Below, in pieces: positions 23,897-35,927 of a DNA stretch of 64,000 nt (position 1 is its first letter; each line of letters begins with the position of its first letter). This DNA comes from Nymphaea colorata (taxonomy: Eukaryota; Streptophyta; Magnoliopsida; Nymphaeales; Nymphaeaceae). The notes under the pieces were generated by a model that saw nothing but the letters and a program-made list of their open reading frames with translations, was not told the DNA's origin and made no database searches. A program made the position numbers and the translations under genes. Location: positions 25,958,412-26,022,411 of the forward strand of contig NC_045139.1 in the NCBI RefSeq assembly GCF_008831285.2, in the 5' to 3' direction.

Positions 23897-24399
23897 ACAA
23901 ATGGCAAGTTCAGCCTGAACAAAGACAGGGAACAGTTGATCTTTCCGCAACTTGCAGATTTATGAACTTACTTCATTACTCGATAACACCATTGTACATA
24001 TAGTTACTGCATTTTCGTTTCTGTTACTTCTTCTTCATGGAGTTCATTAAGAGCCCATTTTCCTTCAGCTTTGTGCTTATTGTTGGTAGCTTAGAACTAG
24101 GAAGTAGAGCAGTTGTAACTTGTCTATGGCAGAATGGTCGTTGGAGTTTCATGCATGTGGACCTGCTCACTGCAAGTTGCTTATGAACTTTTACGGTCAG
24201 GATGCTGAATAATGCAAATGCTTTCTTGTAGATTGTTGGTACTTGTTCAATACCTTCCTGTGCTTAAATGGCTGAGCGAGTTACGACATTGACATGTTTT
24301 CTGCATCAATATTGCACGGCGTTAAATACTCTGCACGTCCGACTCCTGGATTGACTCTTTCCCTGCTTAATTCGTGTGATATATAAGTTGTTGGGGCTC
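23897..24399 (+). other. 3' UTR and flank of the RING gene
   Basis: This stretch is copied, with decay, in both downstream pseudogene fragments: for example TTCATGGAGTTCATTAAGAGCCCA (about 24033) and AACTTGTCTATGGCA (about 24117). It shows how far the duplicated segment reaches beyond the stop codon. Confidence 0.6.
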
Positions 24400-26351
24400 A
24401 TCGTAACAATAAAAGAAACCAACACAGGTCAATAATCAGTACAGTTTTTATAAAACCTCTGGCTTTATACAGCAAACCTCAATGACAAAATAATGTTATA
24501 AATTCGGAATCCATTTCTAAGCTGCGACTTCGGCTGCCCACTTCTAAATTGCGTCGTGGGCTTTAAACTTTCAAACCAGAATTCATAGTGAAACCATTCT
24601 GCTTACGGTTGCTTTTGCAAACCCGAAAGGCAAGTGCTATCCTCGGCCGTCACAGTATCATTCTATCGTTCGGCGTTGTTGCTGCCGCCATCCTGCTCAT
24701 TGCCTGTCAAAGCAACACGTCACCGCCTGTCGCAGCTGAAACTCCATTTGTGCTATTGCAAGGCTAAAGCCTTGAGCAAATTGATCCATGTACAGCTTGC
24801 TTTACATACTCACCGCTTCAAGAGCTGCTTATCACCGTCTGCATCATTGAAGCCTTGCCTCCACAATTGCTTTGGGGCTTTTGCCCGTTATATTCTTCGA
24901 AGTCTTTTAATAATTGTTAATCGTTGCCCCTTTCACCTGCTCGCCCGTCTGCCGGAGCAGTCCATGACGTCCGCCATACCCAAAGCGTCATGTTCCGCTT
25001 CTGCCTTTGCATTGTTGAAGCCCTGAATAGACAGATACACGTTGTTGCTGCTACTCGCCTCACCTGCGTAATGCCTGCGGTAGTAGCCGGTCACCGTATG
25101 CCGCAGCTAAAGCATCTCCCTCTATCTCAATAGCTGCCAAAGCAGAAGTCGGAACATGGCGATGCCTCCCCTCCCTGCTGCCATCCGCCCAGCTAGATTA
25201 TCTCTATCCATTTAACCGCCTGTCTAGCAAAATTCCAACTGATTTTGCTGGTTATAACGACTCCCGTTCACTTTCCATATCAAATCAAGAGGCTTTATCC
25301 TGACAGTAAAAGATCAATCTACTTGTCTTGGTCAGGATCTTGTCATCTTGCGTATCTTTGTATACATCTCTTCCAGTATTTCGGCGGAAAATTAGACTAG
25401 AAAAACTTAACTGCTCCAGATAATGGAAGGGAGGAGGAAGCATGACTAGATTTGAATTCATATAATAGTGTAAATTAATAGACTGTTGATTTTTGAACTT
25501 CTCTTCGATTCTGAAATATAGATCCGCCCATGATACGCAAGACTGTTCAGACGCCCCTCAGTCGGTGGGAGCGGTTACATGTGGAAACAGCCCATGTTTA
25601 TCCATATCTGAGCTTTTCTTTCGACTTTCTCTTTATAAGCAAACCAAGAATGAAGAGATTGTAGGCTGCTTTTCGTTGAGCGAGATGGATATACAGGAAT
25701 AGGCTGTACGCACATAAAGGGAGGAGGAGGAGGAGGAGGAGAAGTGGTTTTAGCAGTAAGCTTCCGTTGATTTCCTCCTCGGTGCGTTGCTCAAACCAGA
25801 ATCGTGGAACTCCGGCGGTGTTTCTATTTCTAACGCCGTTTTCCGGTCGACCTACAAGAGTAGCGCGCCCATTTCATTATGTTGTATGATCAAGAAGGTA
25901 TGTTCCCACAACCTAACAATGGAATCAACGCAAGGTTATGCGATCTTGCGGCGGTTAACTCCTCCTGATCCTCCCATCATGGTTTTGCTGAACAGTGTTG
26001 GATGGAGGATAGCTTTCTTGTATGAAACTCAGGGAGTACTTCATGGGCAACCTGCTCTGGGTGAGAGAAAATCTGCAGCCATCCCCTTCATTTCCTTCAA
26101 TTGAGCCAAGATTTGTCTACTTGGTGCTTCAATTGAGCCAACATTTGTCTAATTGGTTTACCCTGCCACGTCTTGGTATTAGGTGTATCGCCTCTAGTCC
26201 AACTTCAGTTCTTTCCACTTTTCATACCTCGCCGTGATCTGCCGCTTATGTCCTCTGGTCTGGCCATGTGGGCCGTCCTATTCTATTCTTCTTCTTTCCC
26301 TGCTATGCTTTGCTGCTTTTATTTTTGACTTTTTCCGGAGTGAAGTTCTTG
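24400..26351. other. GC-balanced region, no gene recognised
   Basis: Open frames of 130 (24634-25026) and 105 (25787-26104) codons exist, but I recognise no domain in them. Part of it (about 24520-24640, with GGGCTTTAAA and TTTGCAAACCC) is repeated at about 27020-27130, so it was carried along in the duplication of the RING gene's 3' end. A GGA run lies at 25720-25744. Confidence 0.45.
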
Positions 26352-27140
26352 CGTTGTAGCATGATATTCATTGTTTGAGTTTCTCGTTCTTATCCTGTTG
26401 TATGGTGTCCATGACTATCTCATCTAGGAAGGTGTTTTGCTGCTACAGGCATTTTAGTTTATGCTCTTGGCCATTGAATCACAGGTTGTTTAATAAGACG
26501 ATGTTCTGCCGTTGTGGTATGAATGTGATGATGATAAAGATGATGACCGTGATGATTATGAGGAGGCTTATCTTGATTGTTCATTTGATTTGCAAATTGG
26601 AAACAGAAGGTTGGGGGACAATGGTTATATTAGAGGTGGATAAGAAGAAGTACGACTTATTTATTGTCAAGCTGTCGGGCTAGTTCATCTCGGGAGTTTA
26701 ATGAGAAAGAAGAATCAAAAAGTAAACATGGTAGACGAGCAAGGAATGATCAAAAAGTGAACTTGGTAGATGGGCAAGGAATGAGTCTTAACAAGGACGT
26801 GGAACAGTTGATCGTCGTGCAAGTTGTAGATTTTAGGTTGTTTCCTTTTATGAAGTTCATTATGAGCCCACTAGTGGTGCTTAGCTTCAGACTTATCCTT
26901 AGTAACTTAGTAAGTAGAGGAATTACTTGTCTATGGCAAAAAGCTTGTTAAAATTTCATGTAAGCGCAGGACATGATATAGGGATGAGTCTCTCAAACCA
27001 GCTTCACACCTGCCCCTAAATTGCAACTTGGGCTTTAAATTCACGAACCCAAATTTCATGATGAAGCAACTGGTGCTCACTTCCGCCCTTGCAAACCCAA
27101 ACCTCATGGGTCAGACATGCAAGTGCTTACCAAAAAGCAA
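26352..27140 (+). pseudogene. direct pseudogene copy of the RING gene's last exon and 3' flank
   Basis: It aligns with 23501-24640. It begins in intron 3 sequence (AGCATGATATTCATTG), passes TTCTTATCCTGTTGTATGG where the parent has the splice acceptor CTGCTATGCAG, then GTCCATGACTATCTCAT. A TAG replaces the parent's GAG two codons later. Frameshifts follow, but LRIGNRR-like and GGDNG-like coding remains legible (about 26590-26640), and the 3' flank is recognisable to about 27130. Intron and flank sequence show that this was DNA duplication, not reverse transcription. Confidence 0.85.
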
Positions 27141-27244
27141 TGCAATTTTGACATAAAAACTATGACAATGTGTAACCTACTCAACTACTTAAGTGCAGAA
27201 AGATATCTAGACAAAAGTATACATGACATCATTAGCATGGTTGG

Positions 27245-27910
27245 ACATCTTGCCGATAGTGGATAAGAAACTTGCAGTTAGCATCGGACTACTTATTCCA
27301 ATGAGCATTTTGCCATAGACAAGTTACACTTGTTCTACTTCCTAAGTTGTAAGCTACAGAGAGTTAAGTCCAAAGCCAAGCACCACTCAACAAACATGGG
27401 CTCTTAATGAACTCCATGAAAAAAAAAATTAACATAAACGAAACTGCAGTAACAATATGTACAAAGGTGTCACTGAGTAAATAAGATGTGGAACTTCCAA
27501 AATGATAATTGTTCCATGCCCTTGCTTGCTTAGGCCCTCCTTGTCCATCTGTCAGTCTTACCCATTTGACAGTACTTTCTTTCAAGACCCACAAAATGAA
27601 CTGGCCCAACATCTTAAATAAAACAGACCTTTTCATCTTTACAATCACCTCTAACACAACCACTATCCCCCCACCTTCTGTTTCCAATTTGTAAACTAGA
27701 TGAACGACCAAAATAAGCCTCCGCACAATCATCATGATCATCATCTTCATCATCATCATATTCGTAAGGCAGGATATCCTCTTGTTCAACAACCCCATAT
27801 GTTGTGATTCAATGGTCAATGCAATAAAACAATGTGCATGTAGAAGCAAACAAACACTTTCCTCAATGAGTAAGTCATGGACATTTCATAGCAGGATAAT
27901 GGCAAGAAAC
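27245..27910 (-). pseudogene. inverted pseudogene copy of the RING gene's last exon
   Basis: On the minus strand it follows the parent from the end of intron 3 (TTATCCTGCTATGAAATGTCC; the parent has CAG before TGTCC) through the GAGGAAAGTGTTTGT block, the GATGATGAAGATGATGATCA acidic tract, the GGAAACAGAAGGTGGGGGGA block and on into the 3' flank (TTCATTAAGAGCCCATG). The acceptor AG is lost and frameshifts break the frame. It lies head-on to the direct copy, about 100 bp away. Confidence 0.88.
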
Positions 27911-28474
27911 TTAAATAGAGAATACCATGCAATAGAAGACGAAACGGGTCACACTATATAGAAGAAGAGGTGAAGTAACAAGGAAGGGAAAATACCTTTC
28001 TCCAGTTTATTCTTATATCTAGTGCAGAAAAACAGCATATATCATTTGGCATAAAATGTTAAATGGGGATAATTCTTGGTGAAGTGACTACTTTTTATGA
28101 TTTCCTAAAAGAAACTATATTTTCATGAAAATTTTCAAAAAGCAAGACATATTAACTAAAACGATAAGAATGTCATATAGCGATAAAAGGTACATTTAGC
28201 CCTCATTTGGCACTTCTCATGAAGAGATAGCAATCGGATGTGGATATATATAATATAGTACTGTTTTTCTTAACTAATTTGATAAGTGGATCCAAACTTG
28301 GTATGTAGATCAGTAGCTCGAAACTGAAATTCTGGATTGGGTACTGAACCAGCTTGATATCGAGGATTTCTCATGTGGGTTCATCAGTTCCAACAGATTC
28401 AAATGGCTGAGCCGGCTGGAGTGTAAACTAAATGGTAGATCTACCTTGGGGCCGGCAGCTGTTACAACCACGCA

Positions 28475-28633
28475 GGGGCTGTTTGGTAATAGGGATATCA
28501 TGTGAGTGTTGAGTGTTACGCGAATCTACATTTAAATTTGGGGTAGATTCATGGAACACTTGTTCCAGCATTATGTGAATTTACCTTAATTTTGAGGCAG
28601 ATTCATAAAACAAATACACCTTATTCCCAAGCC
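28475..28633. mobile_element. Tourist/PIF-like MITE
   Basis: The left end GGGGCTGTTTGGTAATAGGG and the inverted right end GGCTTGGGAATAAGG resemble the ends and length of the MITE in annexin intron 2 (11892-12055). Internally both share a GATTCATG-type word near the middle. A further element with the inverted end GGGTCAGTTTGGTA may end near 29157. Confidence 0.6.
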
Positions 28634-29292
28634 TTTGGAGCGAACTGATATATTGTGCTTGTGGTGATATTTATTATTATATGAATATATTGGTCCAGAT
28701 GAAGTGTAAATTAATCAGCCGTCATATGTGTTTGATCTAGCCAATATGGAACAATGATGTCAATAGATCAGGTTCTAGTTAGATGTATTTTATAACATAT
28801 CTGCTTTTTTAAATGTTCATATATTCAAACAAAACAGCAAAAGCCACTTTTAAAAATGGCCATCAACCATTGTTAAAAAAATATAGGTGACCCTTCTCAA
28901 AAATAATTAGCAATGGTTACTTCTCTATTCTTATAGGTCCTATGGCAAAGTACCTTTAAGAGCAATTGTTTTTTATCGGACCCGTTTAACAAATGAAACA
29001 ATTTGTTACTATTCCATAAATTTCTTCTAAAACTTGGGTTAGATTCATAGAACACTTTTTAATGGGTTTCATGAATATACCTCAATTTTTAGACCATATA
29101 AACAGAATAGTTACATGAACAGTTACATACTGTTTCATATACCAAACTGACCCAATATAATAACTTGTTTGAAACACTATAAATTTTATTTCTAAAAGTT
29201 CAGATTTGTATGAATATTTTATACTACATATGGGAACAACTTTTGTGGACGTTTTCTAATACTTTTATTATTTATAGAACAGTTTTTGGTGA

Positions 29293-29402
<110 letters not shown>

Positions 29403-29454
29403 TGTATTATAAAATCCATTTTTACAAAATAAAAAATTACCCAAAAAAAAAACA

Positions 29455-30042
29455 GTGATTGTTTCAATAGATCACAAAAAACTAAAAGCAATGGTGGTTA
29501 CTACACTGGCAACTGATTTCCTAGGAGCTTCCCTACAAATTAAAACAACTTGCTGGAAAATTTTGAATTCCTGCGTGGATATTGTTGCTCATGGTCAGCT
29601 GGAACCAATTGAAGCTCGAGCTCTACCCATGCTCATATTGAAGTGTTGTCAGTTATGTTTTAAAGCTGTAAGGTGGAAACTGGAAAGGGCTAGAGGTAGA
29701 GCTACTCAATATTTGGCTTTCTTCAGGTTTAGTATATGAAGATAGTTATCATTCAGCTTACTCCTCTCTTCTGTTTGTGGTGGCATTTTTTAGTATAGGA
29801 AACAACAGAATGATCTCAGGACAAGAGGTGGAGGTTATATGTGGGAGGATTAAAGAGCAGGACCACGGGGCTCGGCTTGATCAGCCACTGCTTGAGTGGG
29901 GAATAAAAGAAATCAGAAGTAATGACCACCTTCATGTGATTCCCGGCGCGGTGGAAGAGAAGGCTTAAAGGTATGGACGGAAGAAGAAGATAGGTGGCCA
30001 GGTGGTCGGTGGTGGCTGCCAACTGTGGTATTCCAGTGTTTG
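29455..30042. other. unassigned sequence with a 94-codon open frame
   Basis: A plus-strand frame runs 29455-29739 right after the microsatellite, and another spans 29777-29968. I recognise no domain, and codon content does not stand out. It could be remnant transposon coding sequence. Confidence 0.3.
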
Positions 30043-30222
30043 CACTACAAAAAACTGACTTATTACTGACGGTAAGAGAAGATGCTGTCAGTGAAGATTT
30101 TAGTTTCACTGCCATTCTCTACGTTGACGGATGGATACATCTGTTAGTAATACTTATGCTGGTGACTTGTTATCCTATGCTGATGCCTTCTGCCCATCAG
30201 TAAAGATCATATTTTCATAGTG
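30043..30222. mobile_element. short CACTA-type (EnSpm) non-autonomous element
   Basis: The left end CACTACAAAAAACTGAC and the inverted right end CACTATGAAAATATGA share the CACTA core plus A-rich and subterminal bases. Subterminal ACTGACGG, GTCAGTGAA and CATCAGTAA words alternate in orientation, as in CACTA elements where transposase binds. The flanking triplets (TTG, CTA) do not match, so the TSD is lost or the right end is mis-set. Confidence 0.6.
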
Positions 30223-30540
30223 CTAGGTGGGTAGAGTGGCAGAGCCAGAATATTTTGGCTGAAGAGAACTTGAGTCACCAGCACAGGTTTGATTTGGGCG
30301 TTTCCTGCCATCAAACTTGGGATGAAAAAACTTACTATTGGGTCTGTTTTAAGAAACTTTTTTTCCGGAAATTTTGTCTCACTCCAAGGGATGGAAAAAA
30401 AATTTTGGGACGAAAAAATAACTGTTGCCTTCTTCAAACTAGAGCTTAATCTCCAACAATTTTGTTTCTCATCTTTCATTCCTATCAAACTGAGAAAAAT
30501 TTATTACCTGGAACATAAACCTATGTACAACAAACACAAA

Positions 30541-30627
30541 GCGTTGGAAATCTAGATTTTCTTTCCATTTCCTCAATTTCAAAAATAAGTTTCTAAAAAC
30601 TTATTTCCAATTTCATATTTCCAATGC
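30541..30627. repeat. compact hairpin element
   Basis: GCGTTGGAAAT at the left pairs with ATTTCCAATGC at the right. The centre holds AAATAAGTTT and AAACTTATTT. Nearly the whole 87 bp can fold back on itself, as in a small MITE. Confidence 0.55.
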
Positions 30628-33435
30628 GTCAAAGGATCCCTTAATGAAACTTGTGACACCAAACCCCATGATTCTTTGCCACTGGGCAGGTCGGCTACTA
30701 TATTGTAATTTGTACTTACAGAGAGGCAGATGGTAGATATGAATAAGGGTGATTTGTTTTGTCATATTTAGGCAAAAGAATAGGCTTTTTTATGGATCTT
30801 TGAAAGGTTTCTGTCTTGTTTTGTTAGTTGCAGCACTTTCTTAATTAGCTGCTTGTGTTTTCCAGTTTTGGCGGTGATGAATCCGTTGCATTTCCTTTAT
30901 TCCCTTTTGTATTTAATAATAGGGCAGGGGGCCTTCTTCCAGCACCCGTTCATTAGAAGTCCAACTGAGTGAAGTTGCACGCAACACAATAGTCGTATGT
31001 AACTTTGAATCAAAACAAAGTTGCAGAGGAAAACAAAAGCATGTGATTTTCATTTTCAATATATAAATGGATAAAATTAAGAAAAAAGAAAAAAGTTGTA
31101 TGAAAGGTTCATTTCCATTTGATGCTTACAACAGAAAACTGTTTGCCTCTTCCCCAAGTTTAACTAACATACTCATCCAAGGCTAAAACCCTGGCTTGTG
31201 CATTGAGCTTTCTTTGTCCTACTATGCTTGAGGGAGAACATCAAAGATTAAATAGTTGCACCATGACTCCTAGAGAGATATAAACTGCATACAATTCTAC
31301 AATGTTAGTGCTTCACCAAATGCAGTAGCAATGGACAAACCATCAAGTTACCCATTGTTGAGGTGTAAATGCAAAGCTCGTGTAATGCTCTTGGATCTAA
31401 GGCCAGCTCAACCAGCTGATCTGTTGATCAAAAGTAAAACGAGATAAAGTTGGCAAGAAGGTCCTCTTTAAAGCTCAAAGGAATAAACAAAAACTACAAA
31501 TATAACTAATAAATTGATCATTGTAATATATGTATATGAAATCTAGTAGCCACCTGACCCTTATATTCCAAATTAGGTGGGAATCTTATTGTCAGTCAAG
31601 TTTAAGAAGATGAGATGGTAAACATTAAGTTGTAAAAATTAGAAACCAAACTGTATTTTCAAGAGACAGAAATGTAAGTTCAAATGAGGGATATATCTAT
31701 CTCTTCAAAATGCAGCTTGGTTTCTATTTTTTTCATTTAATTTCCACCTGTTGATCTTTGTAAAATTTTAAAGGACTATGCGATCCCCATCCAGTTTATC
31801 AATAAAGGTCAGAAAAACACTGGTTTTTCCCTATCATTAAGATATACAATTGAACAATTCCATAAGAAAATCAAGAAAATGAATGAAAAAAAATTGCTAA
31901 AATTTAACTAATAAGTAGGACTCAGATTACACTCTTCATTTTGCTATTCAATATATATGCAATTTACAACCCACTGAACGGTAGGAAGAGAACTTGAAGT
32001 ATTAAAGATTACATGGTACGACAAAGAAACTTCCCCAAGTACTTTCAATTGAAATGTGAAGAACAATTTTGAGAAAGAAATAGCACCTAATTTTGGTAAG
32101 GTGGACTATGCTTCACCAAACTCAAACCAAACAGCTACATGTTCCACAATTTTGGTAAAACTATTGACGAAATGGAATTTGCAACACAATGAATACTCAA
32201 ATGCATGATAACTTTGAGTTCCTAGAAGCTCAATCTTTGGCTTCACTAGTGGCAGGAAGACCAAAGTCTGACAGTTGCATACAGGGATAATAATAGAAAA
32301 TGAGAACATCTAAGGGCATCAATTAATAAAGGTAGTATATACTTGCTCAATTATAAACCTCAAAATTTAAGTTGGAATCTGGAATCAAGTAACAAATTAG
32401 TAATGTTGGTAGGCTTCATATGATGGTGAATCAACAGGATTAGTGTTCATACAAATACTTTCTTTCATCGCATAGAAGATGAGAAAAAATGGCATGTACA
32501 GCCTTGCTGCATCAAGACAGATCTTCCTCCTAATATGCCAACTCAGTGAGGATCCATATGATGGCCCTAAAAGAACAGAATACAAGCGAATCAAAACACT
32601 AATGTAGCTGAAATCTACATTACGATCTACTGGAAAGAAATGTGACCACAAAGAAGATGATATTGTTTGCAAACCATAACAGAATTGTCAATTTGACAGA
32701 AACCCTACTAACACAGGTCCATTATTTTTCTTTTTGAATCTGTTAGCAGCACTCTACAAAGATATAATAACATCTTACATCTTTGTCACAAGTATATTAA
32801 AACAATCATTAATATATTACACAAGTACTCTATTGGCAAGAGGAAGGGACATAGGAGGCCAACACCTCACTCTCCCTTTGTGAAGGGAGGCATCGAAGCC
32901 TCCCATTGTTTTCTTCTTCTAATGAAAGTAATTGACATTTCTTTGACACACCTTCCTATCTACCATGAACTGTCAACCTATATGTAGTATTCAATAAATA
33001 AGGTAGAGAACATATTTTTATAGATTACATGAAATTTCACTTGGCATTCATAAAAGAGGCAAGAGAGAAAATTAAAAAAGGTAAGCGCAAGTTAAAAAAC
33101 AGCATAACTATGTAGTCGATACACCTTAGGTTGAAATGCTCAATTGGTTGCTTTCTCCCCTACAATCTATGTGGTTAAACACCAAGAATTTATATACATA
33201 GCTTTGCTAGGAATGTCTTCCTCCCTTAAGGCAAGCCAAACACAGTTTGTTGCAATTTTCTACAAATAAACAAGAATTTAAGTTACCTGAACACCATCAA
33301 AAGCCACAACAAACAAAACAGGAAAAAAGTGGCAGAGCACCCTCCATTAGTAATTAACTTCATGTCATGCTTCTGAAAATAGTTACAAATAACTGCTATT
33401 AGTTATTAAGGTAAGTAACCATATGGTGTCAATGT
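30628..33435. other. intergenic DNA, no gene recognised
   Basis: Short minus-strand frames at 32106-32309 and 32397-32672 show no recognisable domain. A perfect 7-bp hairpin (GGGAGGC at 32885-32891, GCCTCCC at 32898-32904) is the only local structure that I noted. Confidence 0.45.
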
Positions 33436-33540
33436 ATGAAGATCATGACTAGTTGTCATCAGTGCTTGAACAATTGTCAACAATGCATGGAAAATGAGGT
33501 GAGAGCCAAACGGTTCAAAAAGAAATTCAATGAATTAAAA

Positions 33541-34375
33541 ATCAAATATTGGACACATGTTATATTGGCTAAGGGTTTATATGTGCTGGAACAAGAAAGC
33601 AAAGCCATGTTTGCTAGACTTGATAGCTCGTTGTGGCACAAAAGATTAGGCCACTCTTCTAACTATAAACTGAATTGTTTATTTCCTACATATTATTATG
33701 ATTGTCAAACATGTGATGTGTGTCGCTATGCTAAAATGAGTAGACTTTCCTTTCTTAAGTCTGATATACTAATACTGAAAATTCCTTTGATTTGATTCAT
33801 CCTGACGTGTGTTGCCCATCCCCTGTGGTTTCATATTCTATTTTCGGTATTATGTCACATTTATAGACGATTTCTCAAAGGTTACATGGATCTATTTGCT
33901 CAAATCTAAAGATAAAGTTTTCGATAAATTTCAAACGTTTTATAATATGGTGAAAAATCAATATGAAAATGAAATTAAAATATAATTGTGCCACAATCAA
34001 ATGCATATTGAGATACATTCGATTCACTACTAACTACAGATTATTGTTATGTCCTACATAAAATTTTTTGTTCATTGCCTTTACTGATGTTGACTATTCT
34101 AGCAACACCAATGATAGAAAGTTGACTGGTGGATATGCAATTTTTTTTTTTGTCATTCGCCTATTTCTTGGTTAGCCAAAAGGAACCATAGATTGCATGC
34201 TCGAGTCCAAAAGCCAAAATCAAGCTCTTGCTAGTGATGCTGCTGAATTTTATCACTTATACATTTTCCTAAGGAATTGTGCATCCCATGCCAATCTCCT
34301 CCTCGCATCCTTTGTGATAACATGGGTGCTACTTAATTCGATTGAAGGAAATAAAAATGATTTGGTAACATGGTC
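33541..34375 (+). pseudogene. Ty1/copia remnant C (pre-integrase, integrase, RNase H pieces)
   Basis: The frame from 33541 gives GLYVLEQESKAMF, SLWHKRLGHSS and CDVCRYAKMSRLSF, the GAG-pre-integrase with its zinc-finger HHCC pattern. After a frameshift near 33785 come HPDVCCPSP and YVTFIDDFSKVTWIYLLKSK, the start of the integrase core. The sequence then jumps near 34080 to SNTNDRKLTGGYAIFF and ISWLAKRN, which belong to RNase H. Everything between (integrase end and RT) is deleted. No LTRs were found around it. Confidence 0.8.
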
Positions 34376-34979
34376 TTAACAAGAGATGGAACTAGTGTGA
34401 CAAGGCGACATGCTTACCTGAACTACTGATCATCTAATGCATGCCACAAAACGGACATCAAATGATTAGGAAAGAAGAAATTAATTACTTGCATGCATCA
34501 CAATATCATGTGGTAAGAAGAAAATGATTGGTGAGCATGTAAATAATGTAACTGCATTCCCTATTTATTCATGCATCTAGAAAAGAATTGATAATCATGA
34601 GTAGTTAGACATTTAGGACAAGATCATGATGTGTGGATATGATAGGCTCATGCAGTACTATATAGTGAGCCTTCTCTTTGTCTCTCTCTCACTCACATGC
34701 GTACATGCAAGTGTATATAGAATTTCATATGTCTTGCCCCTCTATGCACAAATGTAGATAAATATGCCATGGATCTCAGTTACCATATTTAATTATTTAC
34801 GTGCACACATATATAAGACATGGATGCATCGAACTGCAGGTGAGGATCTGATAGCTTCTTTGACAACGGATGATATATATATACATAAAGGAGGCAGGCA
34901 CCGTGACGTGACGTAATGGGGGAGGAATCCCCCTCCTCCTTTCCTTCTACATGTTTGGCAGCTGAAGAGGAGTATTCGT

Positions 34980-35001
34980 TCACGCCCCCCCCCCCCCCTC
35001 C
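34980..35001. repeat. poly-C tract
   Basis: A run of about a dozen C (from CGCCCCCC at 34983), followed by CCGCC words, lies next to a GC-rich patch at 34910-35090. Confidence 0.7.
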
Positions 35002-35167
35002 GCCACCGTTTGACAGTGGCTCCCGTGCCGTTGGCCGGTGCAGGAGGGGTTTTTCCTCCCCCTCTACCGTCCACCGTTATGCAGTCTATATTACATGATG
35101 GAAATAAAAAAATGCAAAATATTGAAAAAAATGACGAGGCTTAATGGACGGTCCATATTTGGTGTCC

Positions 35168-35183
35168 ATATATATATATATAT

Positions 35184-35249
<66 letters not shown>
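35168..35249. repeat. (AT)n microsatellite
   Basis: About 40 AT units, interrupted once by GA near 35185. Confidence 0.95.
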
Positions 35250-35251
<2 letters not shown>

Positions 35252-35258
35252 ACCAACT

Positions 35259-35927
35259 GTGATCCACTACCTGTGTCATTCGATCCCACTCAAAATGTGC
35301 GGTCTAAATCGACTCAAACATTACATGGCGGCAAAACTCATGCATCGCGTAGAACGTCCTTCATTCCATCTCCACATACTCTCTCTCCTTCAGAACCCTC
35401 TTCTGCTGCCCTGCTCCATGCAACACCCGACCCTCGCGACCCGCATCGTGAACGCCCTCCCTCGCATCCCCTCCCCTCATCAGGCAGTTCCACAGCTTCT
35501 TCCCCGACGGCCCTTGGTTCCCCTCCCCCTTGCTTCCCCACCTCTCATGTCCCCCTCGCTCGCCGACCACCCTCACTTTCTCATGCTCCATTCCTCTACT
35601 TCCTCTCAAACATCATGCCAATGGAGACTTCACCAACACCGCTGGAATGGAATGCCTCCCTACCCAGACAGACACCATCAACGGCTCCATGATTTGGTCA
35701 TTTCAGAAATTGACCTCCTCACCGTTAGGCAAAATCCTCAACTAATTGTTTCCAACTCTTCTTTGGTATACCGATATCTGATTTCAGGGGACCTATTTTG
35801 CATCGTTTTGTTGCCTTTGAGTTTTTTTTTTGTGTTGCTTGTTGGTTATTGTGTATCACTTTGTTTTGTTTGCCTTAAAATTCATTTTTTAGTTACTTGG
35901 TTCCCTACCGACAGCGAAGAACATTAA
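35259..35927 (+). other. GC-rich block with long open frames, coding status unclear
   Basis: Two plus-strand frames overlap: 35259-35927 (222 codons) and 35273-35692 (139 codons). The second is rich in Pro and Ser (for example SPSEPSSAA, PTALGSPPP), like the low-complexity hinge between integrase and RT of copia elements. The remnant at 33541-34375 nearby is also copia, so a displaced hinge is possible. CT-rich composition alone could keep the frames open. Confidence 0.3.

Noticed and set aside
23490-23918. 142-codon frame overlapping the RING gene's last exon
   Set aside because: It is frame-shifted against the conserved reading and gives a Met-rich run from the GAT repeats.
25787-26104. 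A 105-codon gene between the RING gene and its copy
   Set aside because: No domain, no splice or promoter support, and it lies in a region shaped by duplication.
35259-35927. A host proline-rich protein gene
   Set aside because: Two competing frames, no signal peptide or repeat motif, and a copia remnant close by; left as unclear and not called as a gene.
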